DNA from: Microvelia longipes
Lineage: Eukaryota > Arthropoda > Insecta > Hemiptera > Veliidae
DNA: 64,000 nt
Reading direction: 5' to 3'
NCBI GenBank assembly: GCA_018340805.1
Contig: JACMZG010001911.1
Coordinates: 55,962,073-56,026,072 of the forward strand
This document shows positions 1 to 11,526 of this stretch, piece after piece. Within the stretch, counting starts at the first letter, position 1. Every line of letters starts with the position of its first letter. A program made the translations under genes and the position numbers. The notes beneath the pieces were generated by a model. The model had not been told where the DNA came from, searched no databases, and saw nothing but the letters and a program-made list of their open reading frames with translations.

Positions 1-94
1 ACTGCTAAACTATTGTACTTTAAAAAATATGATTTTCTGGACCTAAAGTATGATTTTTATGCCAAGATCAACTCTATATTATAAACAGAGCGGG

Positions 95-265
95 AGTTAT
101 GCGTGATACAAACACACAGACAGATAAACAGCATGATGAAAACTACTCAGAACGTCATAGAAGTGGCTGAAATTGACAATTTTGATGAAACCTCGGTTTC
201 ATATTTTTAGATTCAACACAATACTTTTCCTTATTAGGTAAAAAGTAAAAATTAATAACGAAAAA
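95..265 (-). repeat. Family X repeat, partial copy
   Basis: This is the outer end of an interspersed family that recurs at 712-1110, 18690-19300, 38155-38265, 54640-54770 and 60290-61020. Shared landmarks, in order on the plus strand, are a CACACAGACAGATAAA tract, a GTCATARAAG.. GTCTGAAA stretch, a GGTTTCA..TTTTTAG stretch, CACAATACTTTTCC, and a final AAAAGTAAAAA. Strand follows the direction of the 5S-like module in complete copies; that module is absent from this fragment. The element class is not known. Confidence 0.5.
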
Positions 266-711
266 CACAAACATCTTAATTAATTACTTACTAAACTTAA
301 ACAATAACCTACTAAGAATTAACAATAATTTGATTTAAAATGCGCAAAGTAAGACACTGAAATGGAAAGTTTATAGTTTAAAAACAGAAGTAAATTTGGA
401 GATACAATTCAAGATGGCAATGATCCAGTGTAATGAAGCTGGTAATTCAATAGGGAGAGAATTATTTGGAAGCAAAGTGTGCAGTGTTTAACTCAAATAA
501 CTTATAAGTCTAACGTTAAGGTAAATGTGAACAGACTTTTATGCTTGTAATTATGTTTTATTTATGATTATTACGTTTAATAGATTTATAAATAAGTTCA
601 AGATGTATTATTATTAGTTCATTACATTAGTAACTAAGTTTTTAGGGGAAAATATCCTTTAGAAAAAATTGCATGTTATGAATTATATTTCTTAAGTATG
701 TTAATCTATGT
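266..711. other. AT-rich spacer, nothing recognised
   Basis: No open frame, RNA-like structure or repeat was recognised between the first two family X copies. Confidence 0.5.
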
Positions 712-1110
712 GCAAAGTTTTAACTCTCTAGTGGGAACATTGCAGAGAGAGTTGTGCGGGTAATTTCGTTCCGTCGACAAATCACTCCGTCGACAGTCGA
801 CGGAAAAATTTGTCGACGGAACAAAACGGGTTGTTGCGTCGACAAATCATTCCGTCGACAAATAACTTGTCGACGCTATGATTTGTCGACGAACTGATTT
901 GTCGACAGAACGATACGGAGCCTTTATGCGTGGTGCAGACAGAAATACAGACAGACAGATTAATAAAACTCACTCAGAAAGTCATAAAAATGTCTGAAAA
1001 GGATGATTATGGGGGAATCTCGTCTTTGAATTTTTAGGGTGAACGCAACACTTTTCCTATACACCTACGGTAAGAGGTGAAGAAAAGAAAGAATAAGAAA
1101 AAAGATTTAT
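712..1110 (-). repeat. Family X repeat interrupted by GTCGAC cluster
   Basis: The left part (AAAGTTTTAACTCTCTAG at about 715) and the right part (from about 915: GAGCC..ATGCGTG, CAGACAGACAG, GTCATAAAAATGTCTGAAA, CAACACTTTTCCTATA) match consecutive parts of the complete family X copies at 18.7 and 60.3 kb. The stretch between them is replaced or expanded by the GTCGAC array annotated separately. The copy therefore looks like a host repeat carrying a local minisatellite. Confidence 0.5.
771..906. repeat. Cluster of nine GTCGAC palindromes
   Basis: GTCGAC occurs at 773, 789, 796, 812, 838, 854, 869, 885 and 901, nine times in 134 bp. Most are embedded in variants of CCGTCGACAAATCA or its reverse complement, so the units alternate orientation and can fold back. 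The surrounding DNA is strongly AT-rich and CpG-poor, which makes nine CpG-containing 6-mers here very non-random. The minus-strand open frame across 782-973 is a by-product of the repeat and is not called as a gene. Confidence 0.8.
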
Positions 1111-2010
1111 CTTTATCTTTAAACTGTAATATAGGATAGTAATTTTAAGAGCAATTAAGTCTTCCTAATAATTTACCACAAAGTCTATTAAACAAACCCA
1201 CTGCACTAGCAATGGTCAAGACATTCCAAAAATGTTCTTTTAAGTTTAAAGTAACGTCGAACTAGATCAGTAAAATGAGGTAAACTTGTGGTATTCTCAA
1301 TGGACAATAACAAAACTCATATAAAAGTAAAACTCCGACACGGCTTGGGACAATAACAATTGTTTCTTTTGTTAAGAAAATTGTTTGGAAAGCTGAAAAT
1401 TACGTAATAGTATGAAGGGGTCAACTAGAGAAGTTTTAGTTTGGAATGTAAACCTCTAGGTAAAGAAACCTTGCTGGAGAAGAAGAAGAAGAAGAACGTG
1501 ATTTATTAAGATTAAAGCTTCTATAATGGTCTCTTAGGAGAACAGTATCAAGAACAATTAACGCATACCGTAAGACTTTGACTCAAAGAACAACTTTTAC
1601 TTAAGATGAAAACTGGCTATTAACGCGTAATTAAACACACTACATTATCTTTTGAACCTCTTTCATAAGATAAGTTTTCAGTAAAGTCTATTTCTAATTT
1701 GAAACTATTTCGTTAATTTGGTAACTTACATTTCAACTACCTTAAGGACTTGAAAACTTGTAGAATGTAGCGAAATAGAGCAGCCTTATTCGACAAAGTT
1801 GCATTTATTTTCGATGAAAATCGTTAAGAAATAATAACATGAAAGTCGTCTAGTATCTATGAGTAGTATTTCATTTGATAGCAATTTAAGAAAAATAATG
1901 TAGAAAAGGTTTTCAGGTTTTCCATTTAAGCAAGTACTTAAAAAATCAATATTATAACTCAACATCAGCTGAGAACTGAACCTAATCTTCAGAATGCCGG
2001 TTAAAACCAG
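1111..2010. other. AT-rich stretch, short GAA run only
   Basis: Apart from a short (GAA)n run near 1479-1495, no gene, RNA or repeat was recognised. The minus-strand open frame at 1786-2037 has no recognisable domain and is probably chance. Confidence 0.4.
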
Positions 2011-2334
2011 AAAATGAAGAAAAGAGTCTCTCCACAAAAATAATAGTTTATTGGCAAAGCGCTTTCAACCTAACAAGAGGTCATCATCAGTGCCATGAAG
2101 ATAAAGATGAAAATTATAAATACATAAAACTATTTTCTTAAGTTTTATGTCTTAAGAGTAAGACTTATGTCTTACTCGACTCACCAAGCTGTTACCATCT
2201 CGGAAAAGAAAATAGTTTTATGTATTTATAACTTTCATCTTTATCTTCATGACACTGATGATGACCTCTTGTTAGGTTGAAAGCGCTTTGCCAATAAACT
2301 ATTATTTTTGTGGAGAGACTCTTTTCTTCATTTC
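2011..2334. mobile_element. Long inverted repeat, Penelope-like terminal sequence suspected
   Basis: Two arms of about 125 bp (2011-2137 and 2208-2334) are nearly perfect reverse complements around a ~70-bp centre. Each arm holds CTGATGAT, a short stem-loop (GACCT..AGGTT) and GAAAGCGC, reading outward: plus strand 2255-2290, minus strand about 2090-2055. CTGATGA-stem-GAAA is the core layout of hammerhead ribozymes, which are known from the terminal repeats of Penelope-like retroelements. One extra U precedes stem II and a cleavage triplet was not established. A related single copy is at 45480-45570. Both flanks carry AATGCCGGTTAAAA (1993-2006 and 2373-2386) in direct orientation. The element class is inference. 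Confidence 0.45.
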
Positions 2335-3030
2335 CTAGTATGAATAACTCCACTTGTGCTCAATCTTATTCAAATGCCGGTTAAAAGTTTTAGAAACTAA
2401 ACTAGCAAGAATCATTAATATTTTATTGTAAATTGTCCTAAATGGCCTTGTTAATCCATAACATGGATAAGACTGTGGTTGGCACATCACATTACATTGA
2501 CACAAAGTAGACACTTATCTGTATGAGTCTGTTAACGCTGGCACATGACTCAGATCTATAAAACATAGACTTGAATTCCTTGCTTAGGTTGTTTCCCTAA
2601 AATCCTTGGGAAGCAATACAGGTAATCCTTGGTTTCATTTCATAGAGGTTTTGATACCTTTGATGATGACACAGAAAAAACCAATAAAGACGTCTTAAAT
2701 GTTCTTGAAAATCACAAAACTTCGTCATATTTATACTCCGGACAGTTACAGAAGTTGAAGGTGAAGAGAATGATTAATAAACATTTTCAGTTCATAAGCG
2801 ACTAACTAAAAGTTAGTCGCATGTTCAAAGAAATTAAAACCAATTTTTAAAACCTATCTAACTCCTTTAAACTAAAGCATTCCATTTACATCTGAATGTC
2901 TCTTAGAATTGGTAATTGAGGGTCCGTAACTGACTTTGACGATATTCGCCCTCTTCTTATTTCTAGGATTAAAAGGTTCACTGGTCATTCCTAGGGAAGG
3001 GTCTCTACCGATAATCTAGGAGTCAATATA
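2335..3030. other. No gene recognised; one small hairpin
   Basis: A perfect 10-bp stem with an AAA loop lies at 2798-2820 (GCGACTAACT). A splice-like pair bounds a 34-bp open segment at 2588-2621, too short to call. Nothing else was recognised. Confidence 0.4.
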
Positions 3031-3031
3031 G

Positions 3032-3238
3032 TTGGAAATGAATGCAATTAAGGAATGGAAAGGAGTTCTTAGGTCCGAAAGGGTTCTTGATGCCGCGGTC
3101 AAAGAAGTTAGTCCGCTAATTGAAAGAGAAGAGAGGGACCTCCTTGACCTCGACCATTGTTCCTTCTTTAAACTCCTTGGTATAATTAATCCTAAAGTTA
3201 TCCTTGGTCTTATTGCATCGAGTTCTCCACAACTCTGA
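3032..3238 (+). CDS. Unassigned 68-codon open frame in a GC-raised patch
   Basis: The open frame follows an in-frame stop at 3029-3031 and ends in TGA; the first ATG is at 3038. The translation is rich in charged residues in its first half (..REERDLLDLDHC at about residues 32-43) and hydrophobic in the second (LLGIINPKVILGLIAS). This would suit an amphipathic helix followed by a membrane-like segment, but no family is recognised. The patch 3030-3400 is clearly less AT-rich than its surroundings, which is the main reason to list it. No convincing splice acceptor, promoter or poly(A) signal adjoins it, and the opposite strand is also open at 3247-3453. It could be a decayed exon or a chance frame. 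Confidence 0.15.
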   Translation: MEMNAIKEWKGVLRSERVLDAAVKEVSPLIEREERDLLDLDHCSFFKLLGIINPKVILGLIASSSPQL

Positions 3239-3692
3239 GAACCTCCTTAATTGCTACTAGACCCGCATAACTTGCCAACTCCACCCCCGGATCTTTCCTT
3301 ACCACTCGAACCACCTTCGCTCCGTCTTAGACTTCTGACGTTTAAAATTAAAGCCCATCCCTTTCTCCTTTGAGAAAATTTCCTTTTGATATTACCGACC
3401 GACCAGCCTTGGGTACCAAGCGGACTGCAATTAACGTTTAATTTAATAATCATTTTATTTCTTCAGATGATGAAAGCCTAGTCGTGCGGAAAAGTTTGTT
3501 ATTTTTCTCTTCTAAAGTAAGAAATCAACTCGTGCAGAATATTTTTTTCCTTTGTTACCTCGCAAACCTTTAATATTTATAGTCATACTTGCATTCCATT
3601 TAAATAGATTAAGAAAATTATTTTATTAAATAATTTTCTTTAAGAATGCTTTTCTTCTTATAGAGTTTTAATACTCGATGGGTAATTTAATA

Positions 3693-3710
3693 CACTATCG
3701 GTCGATAGTG
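3693..3710. repeat. Short perfect hairpin
   Basis: CACTATCG and CGATAGTG are separated by two bases. It is a small inverted repeat with no visible context. Confidence 0.4.
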
Positions 3711-3919
3711 ATACTAATTATTCCTTAAACATTACATTTAGAAAATTCAACATACAAAATGCGGAACATAAACTCACATTTAAAATGAAATCAAACATTA
3801 CTGGTAAAAAAATAAAAAATAATATAACATTTCCTTTTTGACAGCTACTGATGCTGGTATAGTAACTATACAATTAATATAAAATAATATAGTGCATAGA
3901 GAATATTTTAGTACCTAAT

Positions 3920-4285
3920 TGCTATAGTATATTACACTCTAGTTAGTTAATTATTGTTTACAAGATACATAAATACTATAACATATTGCACGCGTGAATT
4001 AATTATTTTTATAAGATACATAAATGCTATAAGATATTACACGTTAGTTTAATTATTTTTACAAATACATAAACTATAAGATATATACACGTTAGTCAAT
4101 TATTGTTTACAAGATACATAAATGCTATAAGATATTAATTTATATTTACAAGTCAATTATTGTTTACAGATACATAAATCTATAAGATATTACTATAAGA
4201 TATTACACGTTAGTCAATTATTGTTTACAAGATACATAAATGCTATAAAATTTTACACGTTAGTTAATATTGTTTACAAATACGC
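3920..4285. repeat. Degenerate ~57-bp minisatellite
   Basis: About six to seven imperfect units repeat the order TTACACGTTAGTYAATTA, TTGTTTACAAGATACA, TAAATGCTATAAGATA. Several units are internally deleted, for example around 4130-4200. There is no open frame. Confidence 0.75.
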
Positions 4286-7200
4286 TTTATTTTTATTTAA
4301 AAAAAAAAATACAGTTTTAAAGATATGGTTTCAAATATTTAATCTTTTTATGACCTATCCAACACTATCGACATAAGAGATAAAAACAACCCTATAAAAA
4401 TATAAGACAGGAAAATTTCTATCTTTATTTGGAGGATCATCAATCAGTAACTAATTAAAGGAAAAAGAAATAAAATAACTGGGAGAGTTATAACATGAAA
4501 CTATCGGAAAGCAGTTGAGGATATGAGGGTAAGGGAGGGTTATCTGAGCGATAAGTCCCAAGGCAAGATATACCATCATTAGTGGACTGACACCTATCAT
4601 TTGGAGACTATCTAGAGCTTAGAGGAAAACTAGATATCCTAAAGGTCATTAAGATATCTCACCCCGTTTGGAAACAGCATTCTCTCAGGGGAACTACATC
4701 TTCACCTTGGACCCAACTCTATAAACCTCGATATTTTCCTCACACCCATTTTCCTATTTAATATCTTACAAGTTTGTTCCAGAACATAACAAAGACATTA
4801 ACTCCAACTTCAGACGAGAATTGTTTTCAGAGGAGTAGACTTCTTTATCAGTAACATTAGTATAAATGAAAATGATTAGTTTTATCAACCTTTCATATTT
4901 AGGAAGGACGTAAAAAGCACAAAACGGTTTAGTTTATGTAAAGTGAAATCAAGAAATGCTGAAGAAAAATCAAATAATGGCGATTTCAGCTTTCCCTTGA
5001 AAAATGCTTTGGCGAACACGGACTCAGCAAGTAAACAACCTCAACGCAGTGAAATGCTTCCGAAATGGCACAAGTGAAGAATTAACACAACCCGACACAA
5101 CATAGGTACACATTTCATTACCAAGACGTACATTTTACGTATTTATTAATGAACGAAATTTGTTTTATCATGCTATTTCATCAACGTACACAAAAAAAAT
5201 AGTTTTTGATTAAAAAGAAAATTATTTTATGTTTTAATGAGCAATTAAATTGCTCATTAAAACATTAAAAATAAATTTTGAAAACTTTAACTTCATATAA
5301 ATCACAGACGTTTTGTACTCACTATGGTGATAGGTTTCATAAAAAAATTAATACAATTGGTCGAAAGATGCGTGATAGTGATTATGACAACAGTAAGTGA
5401 ATCAAACTTGCAGAGACGTTTGTTTCTAAATGATTATCATTGAAGAATTGCAAGAAACATTGTCATAACCATTGAACTTCAATCCTCCAGACCTTAGTAT
5501 CCAATTATTCAAAATTATAGTCTTAGGAAAAACCTTTGACCAAGACCTGAAATGTCTTGAATGTCGAATCTACATAACTCTTAAATTTATAAGACAAGAA
5601 TATGATGATGAGACATAACAAGAATGATGCAGCAGGTATTCATTAGTGAATTATTAATAAGGTTACCATTCACATACATGGAGTCAGTTTGTACTCGTCT
5701 TCATCATCTTTACCAGGACAGTGAGACATATTATCTAAATCGTACTCTTGTATTATTAAGATCCAGCGTGACTGGCTAACTGGTCAATTAGGATTAGAAC
5801 AAGTTAATGCAAGTCTAACTAAAAGCACCTACTTTGTGCCGAACTAATGTTACATTCAACCCACCATCATTATCTGTTGCCAACTACAATAAGAAAAAAG
5901 TAAAATAAGTAAGCTTTTAAAGCACATCAATTTGAAGTACTCTGCAAACTAAATGCTCTAACATACTATACTCTATTATAATTAAATATAGTACCATTCT
6001 GAACCCTTAAAAAATCACTTAATCATAAAATAAACCTTAAACCACTTAAGTTATCCACTCAAAAATAACATATTAGGTAAATTCCATTTTAATATTATTT
6101 ATGTTTGCCACTAATGGTATTTTCAAATAAGAAACCCAACTCACTGGGGTATCTTCACATGTTTATGCGGTCCTAAATCCTTCCAGTTTCACTTAGGTGT
6201 AATAATTTAACTACAAAACGGGGAAAAAAGGAAAAATATTTTTTGTCCGAAAGGAGTTTCCCATTTAAAGAAGTTGGCATTCCTACAGCAGATAATTGAA
6301 ACGTTTCTCCAAGGCGTAACATCCTATAATAATTTTTGATGTTTTCAAGACCAGTTTTCACTTGTATTAAATTTTACTTTTTTTTATTTCGGATAATTTT
6401 TATTTTTCTTGGCTTGACTATTGTTTCCTTTCACACAGCGGTAAAGTTAGAAGCTAGAAATCCTTTTAATTTTTTCTCTGTGCTTTCCCGTATATATTTT
6501 AGGCTTTGAAGCATCCAACTGTTTTTATTTTCTTGTTAGGAGTTTAGTTTAATGTTGTATACTCGATATTTTTTCGCGGCTTTTCTATATTTATGCCGTA
6601 AACTCCTCCTCCCATAGTTTTTAAGACAATTTTACGCTATATGTATTTCTTTTTTCGATAAGTATCACCCTTCCTTAAGCGCTTGCAATCTAACACACGA
6701 CTTGGATTTTTTTTATTATTTTTACTTCTCTATAATATTTATTCCTGTGTTTCCCCAGCAGTTTTTATTATCTTATCTGTTTAAACCTCTGCGCAATTCA
6801 ACTAATATATCGCCTTTTTTCTTCCTTTTCAAATTGTTTTTTCAACTGTATCTTGTTTTCCTCCCCAATTTTAACTTTTATGCCAACTTAAAAAAAGGAA
6901 ACACACACAGTTTTCACAATATACTGGTGTTACCGACATTTTTTTTACTTATTTTTCCTACCCTAATATTAAAATACAAACACACTTTAAAAATTCATTA
7001 AAAACACAAGAGAATCCATAATTTTCAGAATTTTCACATTTTCCTCCAAAACAATACTCTTATCGATACAGATACGGTTATCCCAGTTCCCACAAATTGC
7101 TATTTGTTATAAAACCTCTCATATGAATTTTCTTTCGCTTTTATGAAATAACTGTAAATCAAGCTAAAAGTTATAATTTTGTTTTTTTATTTTCCAATCA

Positions 7201-9499
7201 TATATACATAAATATAAAACTGATACAAGTTGGGAAAAACAGAAAACCTATTAAAAATAAATAACATTAAAATAATATTTTCCAAATAATAGTGTAAAAT
7301 AGGGTTTAGACAAGATATATTAAATAATAAAATAAATCGGGTAAGGGGTTCCACGGAACATTTTCTCACCTCAAAATATGAAATTAGCTTCATTCCAAAA
7401 TATGAAATTGCTTGATCTTTCAGGGTATACACTGGCTTATTATACGAATAAACTATTTATTAGTGTAGTTAAAAAAAATCCTGTATAAATCAAAAATGAA
7501 AAAAATGGAAGATACTTTGAGGTCAATTTTCACCTCAACAAAGACTAACATTAAAATATAAAAAAAATGTAATACATGGTAATCTAACACTGCAACTAAA
7601 ATAAAGTATGTTGTTACTCAAAATTCACAACACTAGGAGTATTTAAGAAAATCTCTTTATTGAAGACAGATATACTTGATTTCAAATTTAGCAGCTTCTT
7701 TTAGTTATTATAAAAACGCGACGAGAGAATTTTTTATTTTATATTTTGACTCCAACATTATTTTCATACTTTTTTTAAACTCGTAAAACAAGTAAACATC
7801 TTCATATTAACATTGTTGACGTAAAAGAATGAAGATTTTTAACTGTTTTACATATCAGGGTGAGAGAAAAACAGATGTTGGACTAAATAGCTCGACTTGT
7901 TAGTTTGACATTTCTTGAAATATTTATTATCAAACTAACAAACTGATCTGTAAGAAACAACACCAGGTTTTGATTTATATATTTTTGTAAATACATAATT
8001 TTCAGTACTATGTTGCACTTTTTGTAGGATAGTTGGGAAAAATGCAGTGTAAAACAAGAAAAGAGCTTTAAAAAAATTATTCGAAGAAAAAATATTCAGA
8101 AAAAAATACTGGAGTATGCAAAAACAATTATTCTGTACAACCGTAAATTTTAAGTGAGAAAAACAATTTATAAATAGGTGGATTTGTTTTGGGCAGAGTT
8201 TCAGAAAGTATTGGATCCGTAGAAAACAACAAACGTGACACAGGCTGCCGTTTCAAACCTCCACGTGATCTCAGTTTAAATTTTTGTTTATTTTAATACT
8301 GCTGCTTTTAAATAAAAATGGAACAATTTTAAAAAAAAATAAATACCTAACAAGAAAATTCACGTTTTAATTTAATTTTTTTTAATTCTATTCAATATTT
8401 TAAAAAATCCACATGAAACCCTGTGTCAACCTAATGAAGAACATATAGATGCAATTTTAGAATAAGTGTAGTACTGACGTAATATTTTTCATATTTCCTG
8501 AACTGTGCAACTCTTATTTGACTTCGAAACTTATAGAGGTGCTTAGTAAATTAATTAAAAGATCGCTGCTCTTAGGACTTTTGTCATCATTTGCTTACAA
8601 ACCCAAATTTGTTCTTCGTAAAAGAAATTATATGCCTCAGGTTTGCACTCTATACGCTAAAATATTGCGTGTACCAACATTAAATAATAAATTTAAAAAA
8701 ATAAATAAATTCGTGTGACGAATATTAGGTTTAATAACCATTCGATACTAAAATATGGAAGAGAAGATAATTTATCTAATGAGATTTATGATACACTTAG
8801 TATGTTTGAAGGTGTGAAATTATCGTTGTATCCGATGAGGTCAACTGTATCAATTTTTTTTAATATTGGACAAAAAATGTTTCTTTTTATTCCACAAAAA
8901 TGTGTTTCTGTGGTTAAAAAATGGATCTTACAAAAAATGAAATAGTAAGATGTGGAATTGAAATGTTAAAATGAATTGTAACGAAATGATTCATGTTTGC
9001 TCAGTAAAAGAAGAGGTAGGGAGCAGGGAGAGATCCCTGAGGGACTCCAAGGTATCTTATGACATAAGACCTTTCTCTAAAACCTTGTACCTTGATCCTA
9101 AAACAACCCCTCCAGAATTCCACTGATTGGAGTAATTGGACGGTAGGATTTACAGTGCAGCCCAATTAGGCACCACCAAAACTTTACTAATGGTCTTTTT
9201 ATATCCTAAATAAACTTTTAAGAGTTACCTCTTGGGAAGGTACTAAGAATGATTTCTTGGAAAAGAATAAAAATAATTGAAAGCTTTTATACTTTCATTA
9301 GATTAAATTAAGGGACAGAAAAGAGTATGACATCAAAGTTAAAAATTGTGGTTACTATACCAAAAAAAAACTCCAACACGAACGAAAAATTTAAAAGGTT
9401 ATTCTAAGGTAAAATACCAACTTCTCTTTGATTCATCAATTGATTCTATAATATAAGAGAATAATAAATAAGAGAATTAAAACAATCAATTAATAATTT
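4286..9499. other. Long AT-rich stretch without recognisable genes
   Basis: It contains a perfect 15-bp hairpin at 5231-5263, a T/pyrimidine-rich block at about 6360-7000 whose 99-codon open frame is compositional, and an imperfect inverted repeat near 7895-7942. Two adjacent short open frames lie at 8518-8945 in different registers. No RNA gene, repeat copy or coding homology was recognised. Confidence 0.4.
5231..5263. repeat. Perfect 15-bp stem hairpin
   Basis: GTTTTAATGAGCAAT is followed by a TAA loop and its exact reverse complement. There is no associated open frame. It could be a cruciform-forming sequence or the remnant of a small fold-back element. Confidence 0.6.
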
Positions 9500-9925
9500 A
9501 AATAATAATAATAAACTTTATTTGATACAAGAATGAATCTTCTACAAAATTAAATAGCAATATAAAATTCTGAAAAAAAAATATAAATGCGAGCTTCTAA
9601 GGTTAACACATATATAAAATTAAAGTAAATTTCTCAATTAGTTTGTGTAGATATGACATGTAGGGGTCATCTGGGGGTTGAGGTATATGGGTGTAGATAT
9701 AAATTGTAAAAAATTAATTATTAGGGAAAAACATGAGATGTATTTGTATGATTAAGTATGAGTATTAGAAGAGTATGAGTATTTATTTTTTTTTATGATA
9801 ATCAGGGAAATTAGATAGTGTCTAAAATTAAGAATTTTGGGTTGTTGGGTTTAGGTTAAGAGCATAGTTAAGGAAGTAGAACAGAGCATTCATTTTATCT
9901 TTATCGATATCAGACAGGAGAGAAG

Positions 9926-11526
9926 TTAAGTCAGAATTTGTAGTGAGTATAGGGTAGGTACTTCGTTTTTCGGATAGAGAGCGGCAAGAAAGAGTAAGTG
10001 AGAGAGAGATCTGGATACTGGAGCAGCGTGGACAGGTTTCGGTCGAATCAATATGTGGCAGGTGGAGTTGTGGTATAGTCTAGGCTGGAGTTGGTTGGCA
10101 AGTCTTAATTGAGCAATGAGTCGGGTTTTATTTATAGTTGTGCGGACAAATAAGTACTGTTCTCCTAATGAACAGTATGAAGAAATATGCCGGAAGATTT
10201 GGGAGAAGCTACTGCTAAATATTTTGTTAATGTCAAGGTAAAAATGATGGTTTTGGAATTTTTCTTTTAATATCTTAGATTTTTTTAGGAAATCAGATGA
10301 CGTTAGGGTTAGTTCATTCTGTGATCCTATGGGTGTTAGTATTGTTTTGAGTTGTGAAAACCAATTTAAATCTGGAATATTGCATTTCTTAGAGTCTATA
10401 AGTTTTTCAATACAGATCTTCACAAGGCGATGTTGAGGTAAATCAGAGATTTTTTGCCAGAAAGAAATAATTTTAGAAAGTACGGTACAGGACAAAGGTA
10501 GTAAGCCACACTCGATTCTAATAAAGTGATGAGGAGTATTTTTGGGAAGTAGGAGTAGATTTTTTATAAAAGTTGATTGAATAATTTCGATAGGCTCCAG
10601 ATACCGTGTGGCCCAAATTTCACTTCCATATAATAAAACAGGAATGACTTTGCTTTCGAAAAGTTTGATTCTTGTGCCCCATGAATCTGACTTTGCACTG
10701 GCTAGGATCGACTTGACTTTGCTGAGAGCAGACTTTCCTTTTGAAATGAAGAATTGTGACGCGCCATAAAACTTGCACGACGATGAAAAGGGAACGCCTA
10801 AATATGTGTACGAATTGACGTACTGGATTTTTTCTGAGTTGAATAACAGCGGCCTTAGTTTTTTTTTCTTAGGAGAACGTGAACAGATTAGTGCTTTAGT
10901 TTTGGATACGTTTAGTTGCAAAGAGTTTAATTGGCAATATTCAGCTAGAGTGTTTAGTAGATCCTGTGCCTCACTCCAGCTCCGAGCCAGCATGACTAAA
11001 TCATCACAGTATAGAAGAAGTATCAAATATACCGTTTTAGACAAACGAACGCCTCTGAACCCTTTAGCTTTGAAGAATGCTATGATGTCAGCTAGAAAGG
11101 AGATAAAAAGAAGAGCAGAAAGTGGTTCACCCTGTAATACTCCTTCAGTGATGTCCACTGGATCTGAGAGCTTGCTGTCTACATTTACTCTGGCCGAGGC
11201 ACGATTATAGAGGTTCTGTAAGACTTTCACATATTTAGGGCTCATACCTATATCTATCAGTTTTTGCCATAAAATCGGTTGTGGTATGGAGTCAAAAGCT
11301 CGGCGGAAATCTACGAATATGGCTATAACGTAAGAGGCATCTTCCATAAGTTGGGTGTTGATTGCTGTTTTGAGGATGACAATTTGATCCATACAACTTC
11401 GTCCTTCTCTAAAGCCAGCTTGCTCTTCAGGGAGGATATTCTTAGTTTCAATCCAATTTTGAAGTCTTGAGAGAAGGAGGTTTGAGAAAACTTTTTCTAT
11501 GGTATTCAAAAGAGCGATGCCACGAA
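9926..11526 (-). pseudogene. Reverse transcriptase domain of a non-LTR retrotransposon
   Basis: It copies element RNA into DNA at the target site. Numbering from the Met encoded at 11507-11509: EEQAGFREG (28-36), motif A FVDFRRAFDS (65-74, Asp67), motif B GVLQGEPLSALLF (123-135), motif C LYCDDLVML (166-174, Asp169 and Asp170, Cys in place of the usual Ala of YADD), NVSKTKALI (200-208), YTYLGVPF (234-241) and LYGSEIWA (293-300). All three catalytic Asp are kept. Upstream, in frame, FRGIALL precedes this Met, matching the conserved block before NTIEK, and then a stop codon, so the frame is the remaining C-terminal part of a longer protein. Near 10000-10050 the expected CPRC zinc-knuckle reads in another frame, so two compensating indels are likely. 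Probably inactive: endonuclease and N-terminus are missing. Confidence 0.85.
10000..10060 (-). other. Out-of-frame zinc-knuckle segment in the RT C-terminus
   Basis: In the open frame this stretch reads RPKPVHAAPVS, which fits no LINE motif. A different minus-strand register reads ETCPRCSS (codons at about 10017-10040), a Cys-x2-Cys pair expected just before the SLSHLLF..ALYP segment that is back in the main frame. Two nearby opposite indels explain this. Confidence 0.5.

Noticed and set aside
6702..7001. 99-codon plus-strand frame rich in Phe and Leu
   Set aside because: It lies in a T-rich tract; the composition alone explains a long Phe/Leu frame. No domain.
8715..8945. Frame with GVKLSLYP..FFNIGQKMF, faintly like the linker before the PAZ domain of Argonautes
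   Set aside because: Only a handful of spaced residues agree, spacing differs by two, there is no ATG in context, and the neighbouring frame is in another register.
10773..11210. 145-codon plus-strand frame
   Set aside because: Antisense shadow of the reverse transcriptase.
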